This document shows, piece by piece, positions 21,560 through 29,902 of a stretch of DNA of 64,000 bases (the first letter of the stretch is position 1; every line of letters starts with the position of its first letter). Position numbers and translations under genes: made by a program. The stretch comes from Paenibacillus cymbidii (GTDB lineage: Bacteria; Bacillota; Bacilli; Paenibacillales; NBRC-103111), in NCBI RefSeq assembly GCF_004764705.1, contig NZ_SHLX01000016.1, positions 162,369 to 226,368 on the forward strand, given 5' to 3'. The notes under the pieces are model-generated. The model worked only from the letters and a program-made list of their open reading frames with translations. It made no database searches and was not told where the DNA came from.

Positions 21560-22300
21560 ATGAAACGAACGATGCGGCTGGACAAGCTGCTGGCCCATAC
21601 CGGTTTCGGCTCGCGCAGCGAAATCAAGCTTGCCGTCAAACGCGGCGCCGTTACGGTGAACGGGCGAGCGGTCAAAGACAGCGGCCTCCAGGTCGATCCC
21701 GAACGGGATGAAATTGTTGTGGATGGCGAACCCGCCATTTATCGCGAGTTTGTTTACTTGATGCTGAACAAGCCGCCGGGCGTTGTCTCTGCGACGGAAG
21801 ACAACCGCGATCGCACGGTCATCGATCTGGTGGCGGACCAATACGGGCATATGGAGCTGTTCCCGGTAGGCCGGCTCGACAAGGATACCGAAGGCCTGCT
21901 GCTGTTGACCAACGACGGCAAGCTGGCGCACCGGCTGCTTTCGCCCAAGAAGCATGTGCCCAAAACGTATTATGCCGAAGTGGAAGGAAGCGTAGGCGAG
22001 GACGACGCGAAGGCCTTCTCTGCCGGCGTTGATATCGGCGATGGTTATGTGACGATGCCGGCAACGCTTCGCGTACTCGACACGCCAACCGCAACCGGTT
22101 TGTCGCGCGTCGAACTGACGATCATGGAAGGAAAATTCCATCAAGTGAAGCGGATGTTTCAGGCTGTCGGCAAAAAAGTAGTGTATTTGCAGCGCATCGC
22201 GATGGGACCGCTGGGGCTCGACAAGGAGCTGGCGCTCGGGGCGTATCGCGAGCTGGACGAGGGGGAGCTGGCGCTGCTGAAAGGGGAAGAGGAATCATGA
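21560..22300 (+). CDS. RsuA/RluB-family pseudouridine synthase
   Basis: This 246-residue enzyme isomerises uridine in rRNA. An N-terminal S4 RNA-binding domain (RLDKLLAHTGFGSRSEIKLA) is followed by the synthase domain with the catalytic aspartate in GRLDKDTEGLLLLTND and the segment GKFHQVKRMFQAVGKKV. One base separates it from the upstream methyltransferase and it overlaps the next gene by 4 bases. RsuA, RluB, RluE and RluF cannot be told apart reliably from sequence alone. Confidence 0.9.
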   Translation: MKRTMRLDKLLAHTGFGSRSEIKLAVKRGAVTVNGRAVKDSGLQVDPERDEIVVDGEPAIYREFVYLMLNKPPGVVSATEDNRDRTVIDLVADQYGHMELFPVGRLDKDTEGLLLLTNDGKLAHRLLSPKKHVPKTYYAEVEGSVGEDDAKAFSAGVDIGDGYVTMPATLRVLDTPTATGLSRVELTIMEGKFHQVKRMFQAVGKKVVYLQRIAMGPLGLDKELALGAYRELDEGELALLKGEEES

Positions 22301-23091
22301 CCTACAAGATGATTGCGATCGACGTGGACGGCACGCTGCTGAACGATGGCTATGAATTGACGACAGCGACCAAGCAGGCGGTGCGCGCCGCCTATCAGGC
22401 CGGAGCGGAAATTGTGCTGTGCACGGGCAGAAGCCCGCTTAACGCGCTCCCGATCATGGAGCAGCTGGAGTTGTCCGGCACGCTCATTACGCATAACGGC
22501 GCTGTGACGGTGCAGTCGCACGACCGATCGATTTTGCAGGAGAGCGCATTTGCGATATCGGAAGCGCAGCGGTTTATCGAATACGCGCGGGAACGCGGCA
22601 TTCACCGCGACATGTGCACCACCTTCGGCATGTATATCGAAAGCATGACGGAAGCGGCCAATTACATGTACGGCAAATACATGATGCAGCCGGAGCGGGT
22701 CGAAGATTTGCTGCGCTTTGAAGCGAACATCGTCAAATTTACGGTGTTCGGCGAAACGGAGCTGCTCGACGACGTGATGGCCGTATGGGATCATTGGGGC
22801 TCCGGGCTGGCGCATATCCGCAGCGGCGACCTGTTCATCGATGTGATGCTGCCGGGCGTAAACAAGGGGACGGCGCTCGAGATGCTGGCCAAATCGCGCG
22901 GCGTCGCCAGGGAGCATATTATGGCGATCGGCAATTATTACAACGATGTCGATATGATGACTTACGCGGGCCTTGGCGTCGCCATGGCCAATTCGCCGGA
23001 AGGGGTCAAGCAGATGGCGGACGACGTCACGTTCTCCAACAATGAGAACGGGGTGGCGGCGGCAATCGTCAAACATCTGTTTGACTTGTAG
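22297..23091 (+). CDS. HAD-superfamily Cof-type phosphatase
   Basis: This 264-residue hydrolase has the nucleophile motif DVDGTLLND (residues 9-17), a long cap domain of the Cof/YidA type in the middle, and motif IV GNYYNDVDMM followed by MANSPEGVKQMAD. Such enzymes dephosphorylate small metabolites such as sugar phosphates; the substrate is not predictable. Start and upstream stop share ATGA, so it is the last gene of the relQ operon. Confidence 0.9.
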   Translation: MTYKMIAIDVDGTLLNDGYELTTATKQAVRAAYQAGAEIVLCTGRSPLNALPIMEQLELSGTLITHNGAVTVQSHDRSILQESAFAISEAQRFIEYARERGIHRDMCTTFGMYIESMTEAANYMYGKYMMQPERVEDLLRFEANIVKFTVFGETELLDDVMAVWDHWGSGLAHIRSGDLFIDVMLPGVNKGTALEMLAKSRGVAREHIMAIGNYYNDVDMMTYAGLGVAMANSPEGVKQMADDVTFSNNENGVAAAIVKHLFDL

Positions 23092-23179
23092 CGCTGCAGC
23101 GCAAGACGCGGGCGCATAAACGTTGGCGTTTGCTGGACACGCTAGTAGGGATTGACCAATTCCTACCGGAGGGATGTCC

Positions 23180-24250
23180 ATGGCGGCGATCACCATAGTG
23201 CCGAATATGAAAACGCTCGGCGGCGAAGCAAGCGATATTATGCTAGGTGGCCGGTACGTCGGGGCGATGACGCTTCTGTTCCGCGAACGGGATCGGGTGT
23301 GCGGCTCGATCCATCTGGAACGGGGCTCGATGACCAAGCAGCAAAAAAAAGCGGTCATGGCGCATATGCAAGAGCACGTGCAATCGTTTATGGACGCCGT
23401 GCGCGCCTCATCCTGCCAAGTGCTGGTCACCTGCGGCCAATACGATCATTTTATTGCGACGGACGAAGCTTATGAACAGCTGGAGGACGAGGAGGGCGAC
23501 GACGAAGACGGGGATTACGAATGGGATGAGGAAGATTCCCGCTTCGACGACGTAGGCGAAGGCGAACCGGAATGGACGGAAATGAACGGGCTGGCGTACA
23601 AGCGGCAGAAGCCCGTTTACACGCTTGTCGTCGCCCGGGAGGGGCGTTCCCGCATCGATTACCGTCTCCACGACGAACAACGTGAATGGGTGGCGGAAGC
23701 GAGCCTTGGCATCGCAGACGCCGATGTGAGCGGAGAAGTGAACTGGTTGTTCGAGCCGGACGACGAAGAAATCGAAGCGGCTACGGAACTGCTTGTGGCC
23801 GATTTCGGCGAAGAAACGATCGATACGTTCGTGATTCATCACCGGTTCGAAGACGAGTTGCTGGAAACGGTCGAACTGACGCATCGCGACTTGCTCAATT
23901 CCGTTTATGAAGACGAAGACGAAGACGAAGACGCAGAAGAAGGCGAATCCTCCGGCCCGTATTCGGTCGTACTGGCTCGCGATGACGGCGATACGCTTAC
24001 GTATGATATTTATAACCAGTACAGAGGCGGACTGCCTGTCGCATCGGCGACCGTCGACATCGGGTTGATGCAGCCGTCCGGCTTTATCGAATTTCATCAG
24101 CCGAACGACGAAGATGGGATGGAGACGATCGCCGGTTTGCTGCGGGACGAGCTCGATCGCGAACAGCGCTTCGACCGCCTCAGCCTGACCCTGCTGTTCC
24201 GGAACAGGCCGATCGACGAAATCGTGTTCGACCAAGAGCCTTATCACTGA
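23180..24250 (+). CDS. Acidic protein built from three copies of one domain, function unknown
   Basis: This 356-residue acidic protein matches no family I know. It has three similar domains (about 1-93, 145-230 and 259-350) joined by runs of Asp and Glu (95-125 and 242-258). Each domain has a beta-rich start, a turn like VCGSIHLERG, VSGEVNWLFEP or SGFIEFHQPN, an acidic helix (for example EEIEAATELLVADF) and a last strand ending in an acidic patch. ATG 23180 is chosen because GGAGGG at 23168-23173 lies six bases ahead and would be covered by the ATG at 23174. It converges with the next gene and overlaps it by 7 bases. Confidence 0.7.
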   Translation: MAAITIVPNMKTLGGEASDIMLGGRYVGAMTLLFRERDRVCGSIHLERGSMTKQQKKAVMAHMQEHVQSFMDAVRASSCQVLVTCGQYDHFIATDEAYEQLEDEEGDDEDGDYEWDEEDSRFDDVGEGEPEWTEMNGLAYKRQKPVYTLVVAREGRSRIDYRLHDEQREWVAEASLGIADADVSGEVNWLFEPDDEEIEAATELLVADFGEETIDTFVIHHRFEDELLETVELTHRDLLNSVYEDEDEDEDAEEGESSGPYSVVLARDDGDTLTYDIYNQYRGGLPVASATVDIGLMQPSGFIEFHQPNDEDGMETIAGLLRDELDREQRFDRLSLTLLFRNRPIDEIVFDQEPYH

Positions 24251-25626
24251 ATGCGCAGCCCTTTCGGGTAATGGTTTTTCAGCTCGCCGTTCGACGTTTT
24301 GCCCCAGCCGAGCGGGAAGCCGCCTGTGGTGACAAGCGTCCAGCCCGGAAGGGAAGCGGGGAACGGCAACGATTCGCCGCGCAAATAAGCGTGAACGGCC
24401 GGATCGACGGCCGTTAGCTCGACCTGCCGGTCCGCCGGCAGGTCGTTGGCATGCAAGGCGAGTGCGAGCGCATGCGCCGGCTCGATTCTGCCTTTGCGCA
24501 CCATCGCCACGTGCAGCCCGGGACGCAGCACCTTCAGTCCGTCCAGCCGCTCCGCCTCGAAGCCGGCGTCGGCGGGGAGCACATACAGCTGCTCGCCGAA
24601 CAGCAGCGGTTTGCCGGACGGCAACTGCCATGCGGGCGCGAGTTCGCGGGCGAACTCCGCGAATGCCGCCCATGCTTCGGCGGCCGGCTTCGGCAATTTG
24701 CGTTCTTTGCCGCCGCGCCGTTCGCCATGCGTTTGGGTTGTGTTGTCACCGGTGCTGCGCAGCACCGCTACAAAATGCCCTTCACCCCGCCGCTCATGCG
24801 GCCAGATCCGCTCCGTTCGAACCAGCTTCAGCCCGGGATGGTCCGCCAGCAGCGCCGCCACGACAGCTTCGTTCTCCTCGCGATTGAACGTGCAGGTCGA
24901 ATACGCCAGCGTTCCGCCGGGCTTCAGCATGAGCAGCGCCTGGCGGGCGATATCCAATTGGCGGCCGGCGCACATAGCGACGTGCGCTTCCGACCATTCG
25001 GCGATTGCGTCAGGATCTTTGCGGAACATGCCTTCGCCGGAGCATGGCGCGTCCAGCATGATTTTGGTGAAGAAGCCGGGAAACTTGGCGGCCAGCTTGT
25101 CGGGGGCGGCGTTCGTCACCACCGCATTGGCAATACCGAAGCGTTCGATATTTTCGGACAAAATTTTGGCCCGCGCCGGATGAATGTCATTGGCGACCAG
25201 CAAGCCTTTCCCCTGCAGTCGGCCGGCGATTTGCGTCGATTTGCCGCCGGGCGCTGCCGCCAGATCGAGCACGAGGTCGCCCGGCTGCGGCGCCAGCAGC
25301 TCGGCGGCCGACATGGCCGACGGTTCCTGGATATAGAGGAGGCCGGCGGCATGAAACGGATGTTTGCCGGGCCGGGACGATTCGTCGTAGTAATAGCCGC
25401 CTTCGCACCAGGGAACCGGAGTCAGGCCGAACATTTCGATCAGTTGCTGCGCGAGCGGATCGCCGGCGGTTGCGGTCGTCCTGTATTTGAGCGGGTTCAG
25501 CCGCAGCCCTTGCGTCCGCGGTTCGCCGTAGCTGGCCAAAAATTGCGTCGCGTCGTCGCCGAGTTGCTCCCGGGTCCGGCGAACAAAATCGGGCGGCAGA
25601 CGAAGACCGGATGGTGGTGCTTGCAT
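24244..25626 (-). CDS. RsmF-like rRNA cytosine-C5 methyltransferase, copy 2
   Basis: This 460-residue NOL1/NOP2/Sun enzyme has the SAM motif DLAAAPGGKSTQIAGRLQG, catalytic cysteines in LDAPCSGEGMFRKDPD and YSTCTFNREENEA, and the C-terminal RsmF domain ending WGKTSNGELKNHYPKGLRIQ. TAGGAGG precedes the ATG at 25626. It is clearly related to the enzyme at 20086-21558 but diverged outside the motifs, so the two probably modify different cytosines. It is a single-gene unit whose leader carries a perfect inverted repeat. Confidence 0.9.
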   Translation of the reverse strand: MQAPPSGLRLPPDFVRRTREQLGDDATQFLASYGEPRTQGLRLNPLKYRTTATAGDPLAQQLIEMFGLTPVPWCEGGYYYDESSRPGKHPFHAAGLLYIQEPSAMSAAELLAPQPGDLVLDLAAAPGGKSTQIAGRLQGKGLLVANDIHPARAKILSENIERFGIANAVVTNAAPDKLAAKFPGFFTKIMLDAPCSGEGMFRKDPDAIAEWSEAHVAMCAGRQLDIARQALLMLKPGGTLAYSTCTFNREENEAVVAALLADHPGLKLVRTERIWPHERRGEGHFVAVLRSTGDNTTQTHGERRGGKERKLPKPAAEAWAAFAEFARELAPAWQLPSGKPLLFGEQLYVLPADAGFEAERLDGLKVLRPGLHVAMVRKGRIEPAHALALALHANDLPADRQVELTAVDPAVHAYLRGESLPFPASLPGWTLVTTGGFPLGWGKTSNGELKNHYPKGLRIQ

Positions 25627-25646
25627 GGGGTTCCTCCTAATATAGG

Positions 25647-25666
25647 GAGTTTAGCTTGCTAAACTC
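25647..25666 (-). promoter_or_regulatory. Perfect inverted repeat in the leader of methyltransferase copy 2
   Basis: GAGTTTAGC and GCTAAACTC are perfect 9-base arms around a 2-base centre. The element ends 20 bases from the start codon, just upstream of the ribosome site. It could be an operator or a small RNA hairpin. Confidence 0.45.
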
Positions 25667-25805
25667 TCTCTGCTGACTAAGCGGGAATGGCAATCGTTAT
25701 CGTTATATCAAATGTGCTCCAATCGGTCAAATTGGCCCGGTCCATTCGGCGGCATTCGCCGACGCGTGTCCGCCGGTTTGTTTGTGGGAAGCTTTTGACG
25801 CATGG

Positions 25806-25979
25806 TATAATGATTTTATTTATCGAAGCAAATCAGCGTAGCAGGCACGGCACTAGAGGTGAAAATCAATGCCGATTGGACCTGGAGAGCGGCCCAATCG
25901 GTAATGACTGGTAAGAAAGCTGCTTTGGCGAAATGACTGGCGGCGCGAAACCGCCGGAAGTAAGGGAGATTGCCTCATC
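25806..25979 (+). promoter_or_regulatory. Promoter and structured leader of the que operon
   Basis: TATAAT at 25806-25811, with a weak TTGTGG 18 bases upstream, is followed by a ~165-base leader. It contains a perfect 8-base stem CCGATTGG/CCAATCGG (25872-25879 with 25894-25901) and a second stem CTGGCGG/CCGCCGG (25937-25943 with 25951-25957). The words ATGACTGG occur twice, before and inside the second stem. Genes of this pathway are often controlled by preQ1 riboswitches, but I cannot fit this leader to the short preQ1-I pattern. Confidence 0.5.
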
Positions 25980-26447
25980 GTGTACAAAATACCGACCGAC
26001 GTGCAGCGGATCGGACGCGATATCGCGCCCGAACAGCTGCGTTACCATACGAAGCGGGTGCTCGTGGCGAAGGAATTTACGTTCGACAGCGCGCACCATT
26101 TGCATTGCTACGAAGGCAAATGCCAAAACCTGCACGGCCACACGTACCGTGTGCTCGTGACGATGTCGGGCGCGCCGGACGAGCGCGGCCTGACGATCGA
26201 TTTTGCCGACATGAAACGTATCGCCAAATCCCGCATTATCGACCCGCTCGACCATCAGTATTTGAACGAAGTGCTGCCTCCGATGAACACAACGGCGGAA
26301 AATATGGTCGTCTGGATGTTCGAGCAACTGGAGCTTGCTTTGGAGGAAGAAGGATTTGCCCCGCGCGTCCGCCTGGAGGAAGTGAAGCTGTGGGAAACGC
26401 CGACCAGCTATGCCGCCGCGACCCGGGCGATGATGGAGGAGCTGTAG
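25980..26447 (+). CDS. queD: 6-carboxytetrahydropterin synthase
   Basis: This 155-residue enzyme converts dihydroneopterin triphosphate to 6-carboxytetrahydropterin, an early step of queuosine synthesis. Zinc ligands and the catalytic cysteine are visible in FDSAHHLHCYEGKCQNLHGHT, given here as SAHHL, GKC and HGH, and the family segment DHQYLNE is present. The start is GTG at 25980 with AAGGGAG upstream. The first ~25 residues form a short extra N-terminal arm. queE follows after one base. Confidence 0.9.
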   Translation: MYKIPTDVQRIGRDIAPEQLRYHTKRVLVAKEFTFDSAHHLHCYEGKCQNLHGHTYRVLVTMSGAPDERGLTIDFADMKRIAKSRIIDPLDHQYLNEVLPPMNTTAENMVVWMFEQLELALEEEGFAPRVRLEEVKLWETPTSYAAATRAMMEEL

Positions 26448-26448
26448 C

Positions 26449-27126
26449 ATGGGCGAACGCATTCCGATGGTGGAAATTTTCGAGACGGTTGAAGGGGAAG
26501 GCACGCGGGCCGGGTTCCCGACTGTATTCGTCCGGTTGTTCGGCTGCAACCTGCGCTGTGTCTGGTGCGATACGACGTACAGCTACCCGCCGGCGGAAGC
26601 GGAGCGTACGATGAGCATCGCCGAAATCGTGCAGGAGGTACTGCGTTACAAGTCGCGGCACGTGTGCCTGACCGGAGGCGAGCCGCTGCTGTACGGGGAA
26701 CGGTCGCGGCAGCTCATCTTGGCGCTGGCGGGCATCGACCGGATCGCCGACATTCATATCGAAACGAATGGCGCCATCGATTTGGCGCCATTCATCGGCC
26801 GGATCGATTCGCCGAAAGTGCGTTATATCATGGACTACAAGCTGCCCGATTCCGGCGAATCGGAGCGGATGTTCATTGGCAATTTGGCGCTGCTGCGCCA
26901 GCAGGACGAGCTCAAATTCGTGATCGCGAGCCGTGCCGACTTCGACGAGGCGAAGCGGATTCTGGAGACCTATCCTACGGAGGCGCTGCCGATGTTCAGT
27001 CCGGTATGGTCGACGATGCCGCCGGCCGAACTGGTGGCGCTGATGCTGGAGCACGGGCTGGCGAACGTCAAGCTGAACATGCAGCTGCACAAAATCATTT
27101 GGGACCCGGCCAAACGCGGCGTCTGA
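26449..27126 (+). CDS. queE: 7-carboxy-7-deazaguanine synthase (radical SAM)
   Basis: This 225-residue radical SAM enzyme makes 7-carboxy-7-deazaguanine from the QueD product. The cluster-binding cysteines are in GCNLRCVWCDT, where the CX3CX2C-like spacing matches QueE, and LTGGEPLLYG is the SAM-binding GGE motif. The N-terminal EIFETVEGEGTRAG is typical of QueE. It is translationally close to queD. Confidence 0.92.
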   Translation: MGERIPMVEIFETVEGEGTRAGFPTVFVRLFGCNLRCVWCDTTYSYPPAEAERTMSIAEIVQEVLRYKSRHVCLTGGEPLLYGERSRQLILALAGIDRIADIHIETNGAIDLAPFIGRIDSPKVRYIMDYKLPDSGESERMFIGNLALLRQQDELKFVIASRADFDEAKRILETYPTEALPMFSPVWSTMPPAELVALMLEHGLANVKLNMQLHKIIWDPAKRGV

Positions 27127-27220
27127 CGCGCATGCGGCGGCGGGAACGCTACCGGTAAACGGTAGGTATGAAAAAGGAGCGGGGAACACAACCGGGTAAA
27201 CGGGAACGGGGGGATGCAGC

Positions 27221-27949
27221 ATGAGCGAAACAAAACGAGCGGTCATTATTTTGAGCGGCGGGCTGGACAGCACGACGTGCATGGGCATGGCGCGGGAAAG
27301 CGGGTATGAGCTGTATCCGATCACCTTCGATTACGGCCAGCGCCATCGGATTGAAATCGACAATGCCCGGGCAGTAGCGGATTATTACGGCGTTGAAGAC
27401 AGGCTGAAGGTAATAACGCTAGGATTTCTGCGCGATTTTGGCGGCAGCGCGCTTACCGACGAAACGATCGAAGTGCCGCGCGGAACGGGAGTGGAACATG
27501 CCGGCGCCGGTTCGAGCGCTGCGGCGGACGGAGGCGAGCCGGACATCCCGGTTACGTACGTTCCGGGCCGCAACTTGCTGTTCCTCTCCATCGCCACATC
27601 GTATGCCGAAGTGATCGGCGCCTCCGCGATCTATATCGGCGTTAACGCGCTGGACTACAGCGGGTATCCCGACTGTCGCCCCGAGTTCATTCGCAAGGTG
27701 GAGGAAGTGATCGCGCTGGCGACGAAAGCAGGGGTAACCGGCAGCACGATGACGATCGCGACGCCGCTCATCCAGATGACCAAGGCGGATATAATCCGCG
27801 AAGGTCTGCGGCTCGGCGTGCCGTATCACTTGACCACGTCCTGCTACAACGGCAAGCGGGAAGCGTGCGGCGAATGCGACAGCTGCCGGCTGCGGCTGAA
27901 AGGCTTCGCCGAAGCGGGCTCGCGCGACCCGATTGCGTACGAAGCGTAA
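27221..27949 (+). CDS. queC: 7-cyano-7-deazaguanine synthase
   Basis: This 242-residue ATP-dependent ligase makes preQ0 from 7-carboxy-7-deazaguanine and ammonia. The PP-loop SGGLDSTT (residues 8-15) and the C-terminal zinc site (CYNGKREACGECDSC) are intact. GGGGGATG precedes the ATG, 94 bases after queE. No queF follows, so the last step to preQ1 must be encoded elsewhere. A terminator lies right after the gene. Confidence 0.93.
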   Translation: MSETKRAVIILSGGLDSTTCMGMARESGYELYPITFDYGQRHRIEIDNARAVADYYGVEDRLKVITLGFLRDFGGSALTDETIEVPRGTGVEHAGAGSSAAADGGEPDIPVTYVPGRNLLFLSIATSYAEVIGASAIYIGVNALDYSGYPDCRPEFIRKVEEVIALATKAGVTGSTMTIATPLIQMTKADIIREGLRLGVPYHLTTSCYNGKREACGECDSCRLRLKGFAEAGSRDPIAYEA

Positions 27950-27954
27950 ATCAG

Positions 27955-27994
27955 AAACGGCCTTGTCCGCCGCAGTTGCGGGGCAAGGTCGTTT
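27955..27994 (+). terminator. Terminator of the que operon
   Basis: CGGCCTTGTCC (27958-27968) pairs with GGGCAAGGTCG (27981-27991) with G-U pairs, followed by TTTG. Confidence 0.75.
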
Positions 27995-28482
27995 GTATTA
28001 GGGCGTGCGATTTGAAAAGGCGGTTTTGGGAGTAAGCCATGTTTGGAGGAATGGTGGAGTTGATTGTGTTTGAACGTGGCTGTTGCGTATGGGGCGGGCG
28101 GAAGCTCCATGTTGTCAGGTTAAGCGACGGTAGCTGTCCCGGTCCGCTGCAAGGCTGAATCGGCCTTATTTCGCTAGTTTCCAAGCAATGCAAACTTGTT
28201 TTTTCTTGACCTGACAATGTTTAGGGCTCTCCTTAACTTGCTATCTGCCCGCTATCCCCTTGGCTCAATCTCAAGTATCAACAACTTAAACTTATTATCC
28301 CATTTGCCATCGGGGCAAGCGTAATGACACGTTGGCAATTTGGCTTGGCCGGCAACTGCCAAGCCTCCATCGGGGCCGGGCCGCTGTAAGGAAAGCAGTC
28401 CTTGTGAGGGAGGATCGCCTGTATTGGTGCGGACACTTTGCTTCTTCCGCACCTTTCCCCATCCGCCAACACCCTCCTTACC

Positions 28483-28675
28483 AAATAGGCCATGTTTTCT
28501 TGCCTATTTCGCCAAAAACGGGCAGCCTCTTCAAAATAGCCAGCGAAATCACTGGCTATTTCGCTTGAAAAGCCTATTTGAAGGCGATATGGGGCAAATA
28601 ACCAGTGTTTTCACTGGCTATTTCCGACGCGCCATCCCAAATCGGGCAAATAGGCCATTTTTCATGGGCTATTTT
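28483..28675. repeat. Four-hairpin intergenic repeat, copy 2
   Basis: This 193-base block is homologous along its full length to 9874-10064. Hairpins lie at 28483-28509 (AAATAGGC/GCCTATTT), 28534-28561 (AAATAGCCAG.GA with TC.CTGGCTATTT), 28596-28623 (AACCAGTG/CACTGGCTA) and 28648-28675 (GCCAT/ATGG). The pair closing the loop of hairpin 3 is A-T in copy 1 and G-C here, a compensatory change. Spacers between hairpins are also similar (for example GCCAAAAA after H1 and TTGAAAAGC after H2). Confidence 0.85.
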
Positions 28676-28901
28676 CGTTGCCGAGCAAGAAATCAGGTCA
28701 CTCAGGAGGCAGCTCGCCAGGATAGGCTTCTTGCAGCAGCGCGCGAGTATGCTCGTTCACTAAGCAGCGAAGCGGAAGGGCTGCTCTGGAGAAGCTGAGC
28801 GCTTTCTGTAAGAAAGCGGCTTCGGAAGCATATGCTGCGTTCGTCTTTGTTTTCGGATGATTACCTTGGCCCAATTGCTTCCAACTCGATACATCCAAAC
28901 G

Positions 28902-29096
28902 CCAATTTGAGCCAACAGGATAACCAGCACACACATTCTTCCGTTGACCACCGCCGCCTCGCTCCCTCCTCCCCCATATACCCACTGCCGCACCAGTCTG
29001 AGCCGACGGGATAACCAACAGACGCGAACGGCTGCCGAATATACGCACGCTCGCCGCCGCACCAGCTTGAATCGATGGGATAACCAGCAAACACGT
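28902..29096. repeat. Three degenerate copies of a ~33-base motif
   Basis: Copies at 28902-28934, 28991-29026 and 29060-29096 share a core like TTGAGCCGACGGGATAACCA followed by RCARACRC. Copies 2 and 3 are also both preceded by GCCGCACCAG. Spacing is uneven (91 and 69 bases between cores). Spacers are not alike, and no coding frame or cas gene is near. Confidence 0.6.
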
Positions 29097-29223
29097 ACTT
29101 CAGTTAACCGCTTTAGCATAGCTTGGAATGTCAGCGAACGAAATTTACCGAATCTGACGTTGCCCACTGTTAATCGCCAGCCTCGATTGATTGGCCATTT
29201 CTTATAAAAGCGAGAACACAAAT

Positions 29224-29299
29224 AAGCCGGTAAAGCCGGCTTAAATCGCCGCCGCAGCCGCAGCCGAGGGCGAGGCAAATAAGCCGGGAACCCCGGCTT
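29224..29299. repeat. Pair of GC-rich hairpins after CAAATAAGCC
   Basis: AAGCCGG/CCGGCTT (29224-29242) and AAGCCGGG/CCCGGCTT (29281-29299) are both introduced by CAAATAAGCCGG. They stand 47 bases beyond the stop of the XRE gene. They may end transcription, and their lead-in resembles that of the four-hairpin repeat. Confidence 0.5.
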
Positions 29300-29346
29300 A
29301 AGCCAACCACCGCCGCCCGGGGCGGGCCAGACAGCGTCCGCGCCGA

Positions 29347-29781
29347 TCAGGAAAAACTTTCCTCATCGCTTCCATCATCCGGCTTGCGTTCGCCTTTGGC
29401 CTCGAGTTTGATTTTCTCCAGCCAGAACATGGCCGTGAGCATGCGCTCCAGCCATTCTTTATGCTCTTCGCTGAGCGAAATGCCGTCGAACACCAAATCG
29501 TTGTCGCGCAGAAACCGGCGCAAATTAACCGGAGCCGAACGCCCCGACTCGTCCGATTGGCCGCCGCTCGGCTCCAAATAGCCGGCTGCCTGCATCAGCG
29601 CTTCGTACGAGGCGTTCAGCCCTTCGGACAGCTTCATCAGCACGTCGGGCGAAGGCACGCCGCGATGCCCGTTCTCGAGCTGGGATATGTAGGCCGCGGA
29701 AACGCCGGATCGGTCGGCCACTTCGCGGATGGTGTAGCCTTTGAGCCGGCGCAAGTCTTTGAGCTGGTGATAAAACAGCAT
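29347..29781 (-). CDS. XRE-family transcription regulator
   Basis: This 144-residue protein has an N-terminal Cro/C1 helix-turn-helix (LKDLRRLKGYTIREVADRSG and VSAAYISQLENG, residues ~6-40) and a charged C-terminal part with LSEEHKEWLERMLTAMFW that probably dimerises. GGAGG six bases before the ATG at 29781 sets the start; the frame is open 15 bases further. It is divergent from a second XRE gene across a region with repeated sites, so it probably controls itself and its neighbour. Target genes are unknown. Confidence 0.82.
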   Translation of the reverse strand: MLFYHQLKDLRRLKGYTIREVADRSGVSAAYISQLENGHRGVPSPDVLMKLSEGLNASYEALMQAAGYLEPSGGQSDESGRSAPVNLRRFLRDNDLVFDGISLSEEHKEWLERMLTAMFWLEKIKLEAKGERKPDDGSDEESFS

Positions 29782-29798
29782 GGAAGTCCTCCACAAAA

Positions 29799-29902
29799 GT
29801 AAACATTAGTAAACATTTGTATGATAGCATGCTAACATTTGTAATGTAAATGCTACAAAAGCAAACGAATGTCGTTGCCTGTGTGAAAAAGCATGATATA
29901 AT
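29799..29902. promoter_or_regulatory. Divergent promoter and operator-like region between two XRE genes
   Basis: Three direct copies of a (G/A)(T/C)TAAACATT(T/A)GTA-like word lie at 29799-29812, 29809-29822 and 29831-29843, with an inverted partner in GTAATGTAAATG (29841-29852) and the palindrome TAGCATGCTA. The leftward promoter reads TTTACA, 18 bases, TATCAT across these repeats. The rightward promoter is TTGCCT (29875-29880), 16 bases, TATAAT (29897-29902). A repressor on the repeats would block the leftward promoter. Confidence 0.55.

Larger units (their letters stand above)
27995..29346. other. Gene-poor stretch rich in hairpins and repeats
   Basis: No convincing gene is found in these 1.35 kb: open frames are short, lack ribosome sites and run through repeats. 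Besides the repeats listed separately, there are hairpins GGCTTGGC/GCCAAGCC near 28340-28363 and GTGCGGA/TCCGCAC near 28428-28451, and a short copy of AAGCCATGTTTGG at 28034-28046 that matches the start of the four-hairpin repeat. Confidence 0.6.

Noticed and set aside
25872..25979. ZTP or preQ1 riboswitch before queD
   Set aside because: TGACTGGCGG followed by GAAACCGCC recalls ZTP aptamers, but the GGGGAGC and 3' pseudoknot parts are missing, and the compact preQ1-I pattern is absent. Left as an unassigned structured leader.
28340..28798. 152-codon frame through the second four-hairpin repeat
   Set aside because: It lies in hairpin-rich repeat DNA with no ribosome site, and no equivalent frame is conserved in copy 1.
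28902..29096. CRISPR array
   Set aside because: Only three degenerate copies with uneven spacing and no cas genes.
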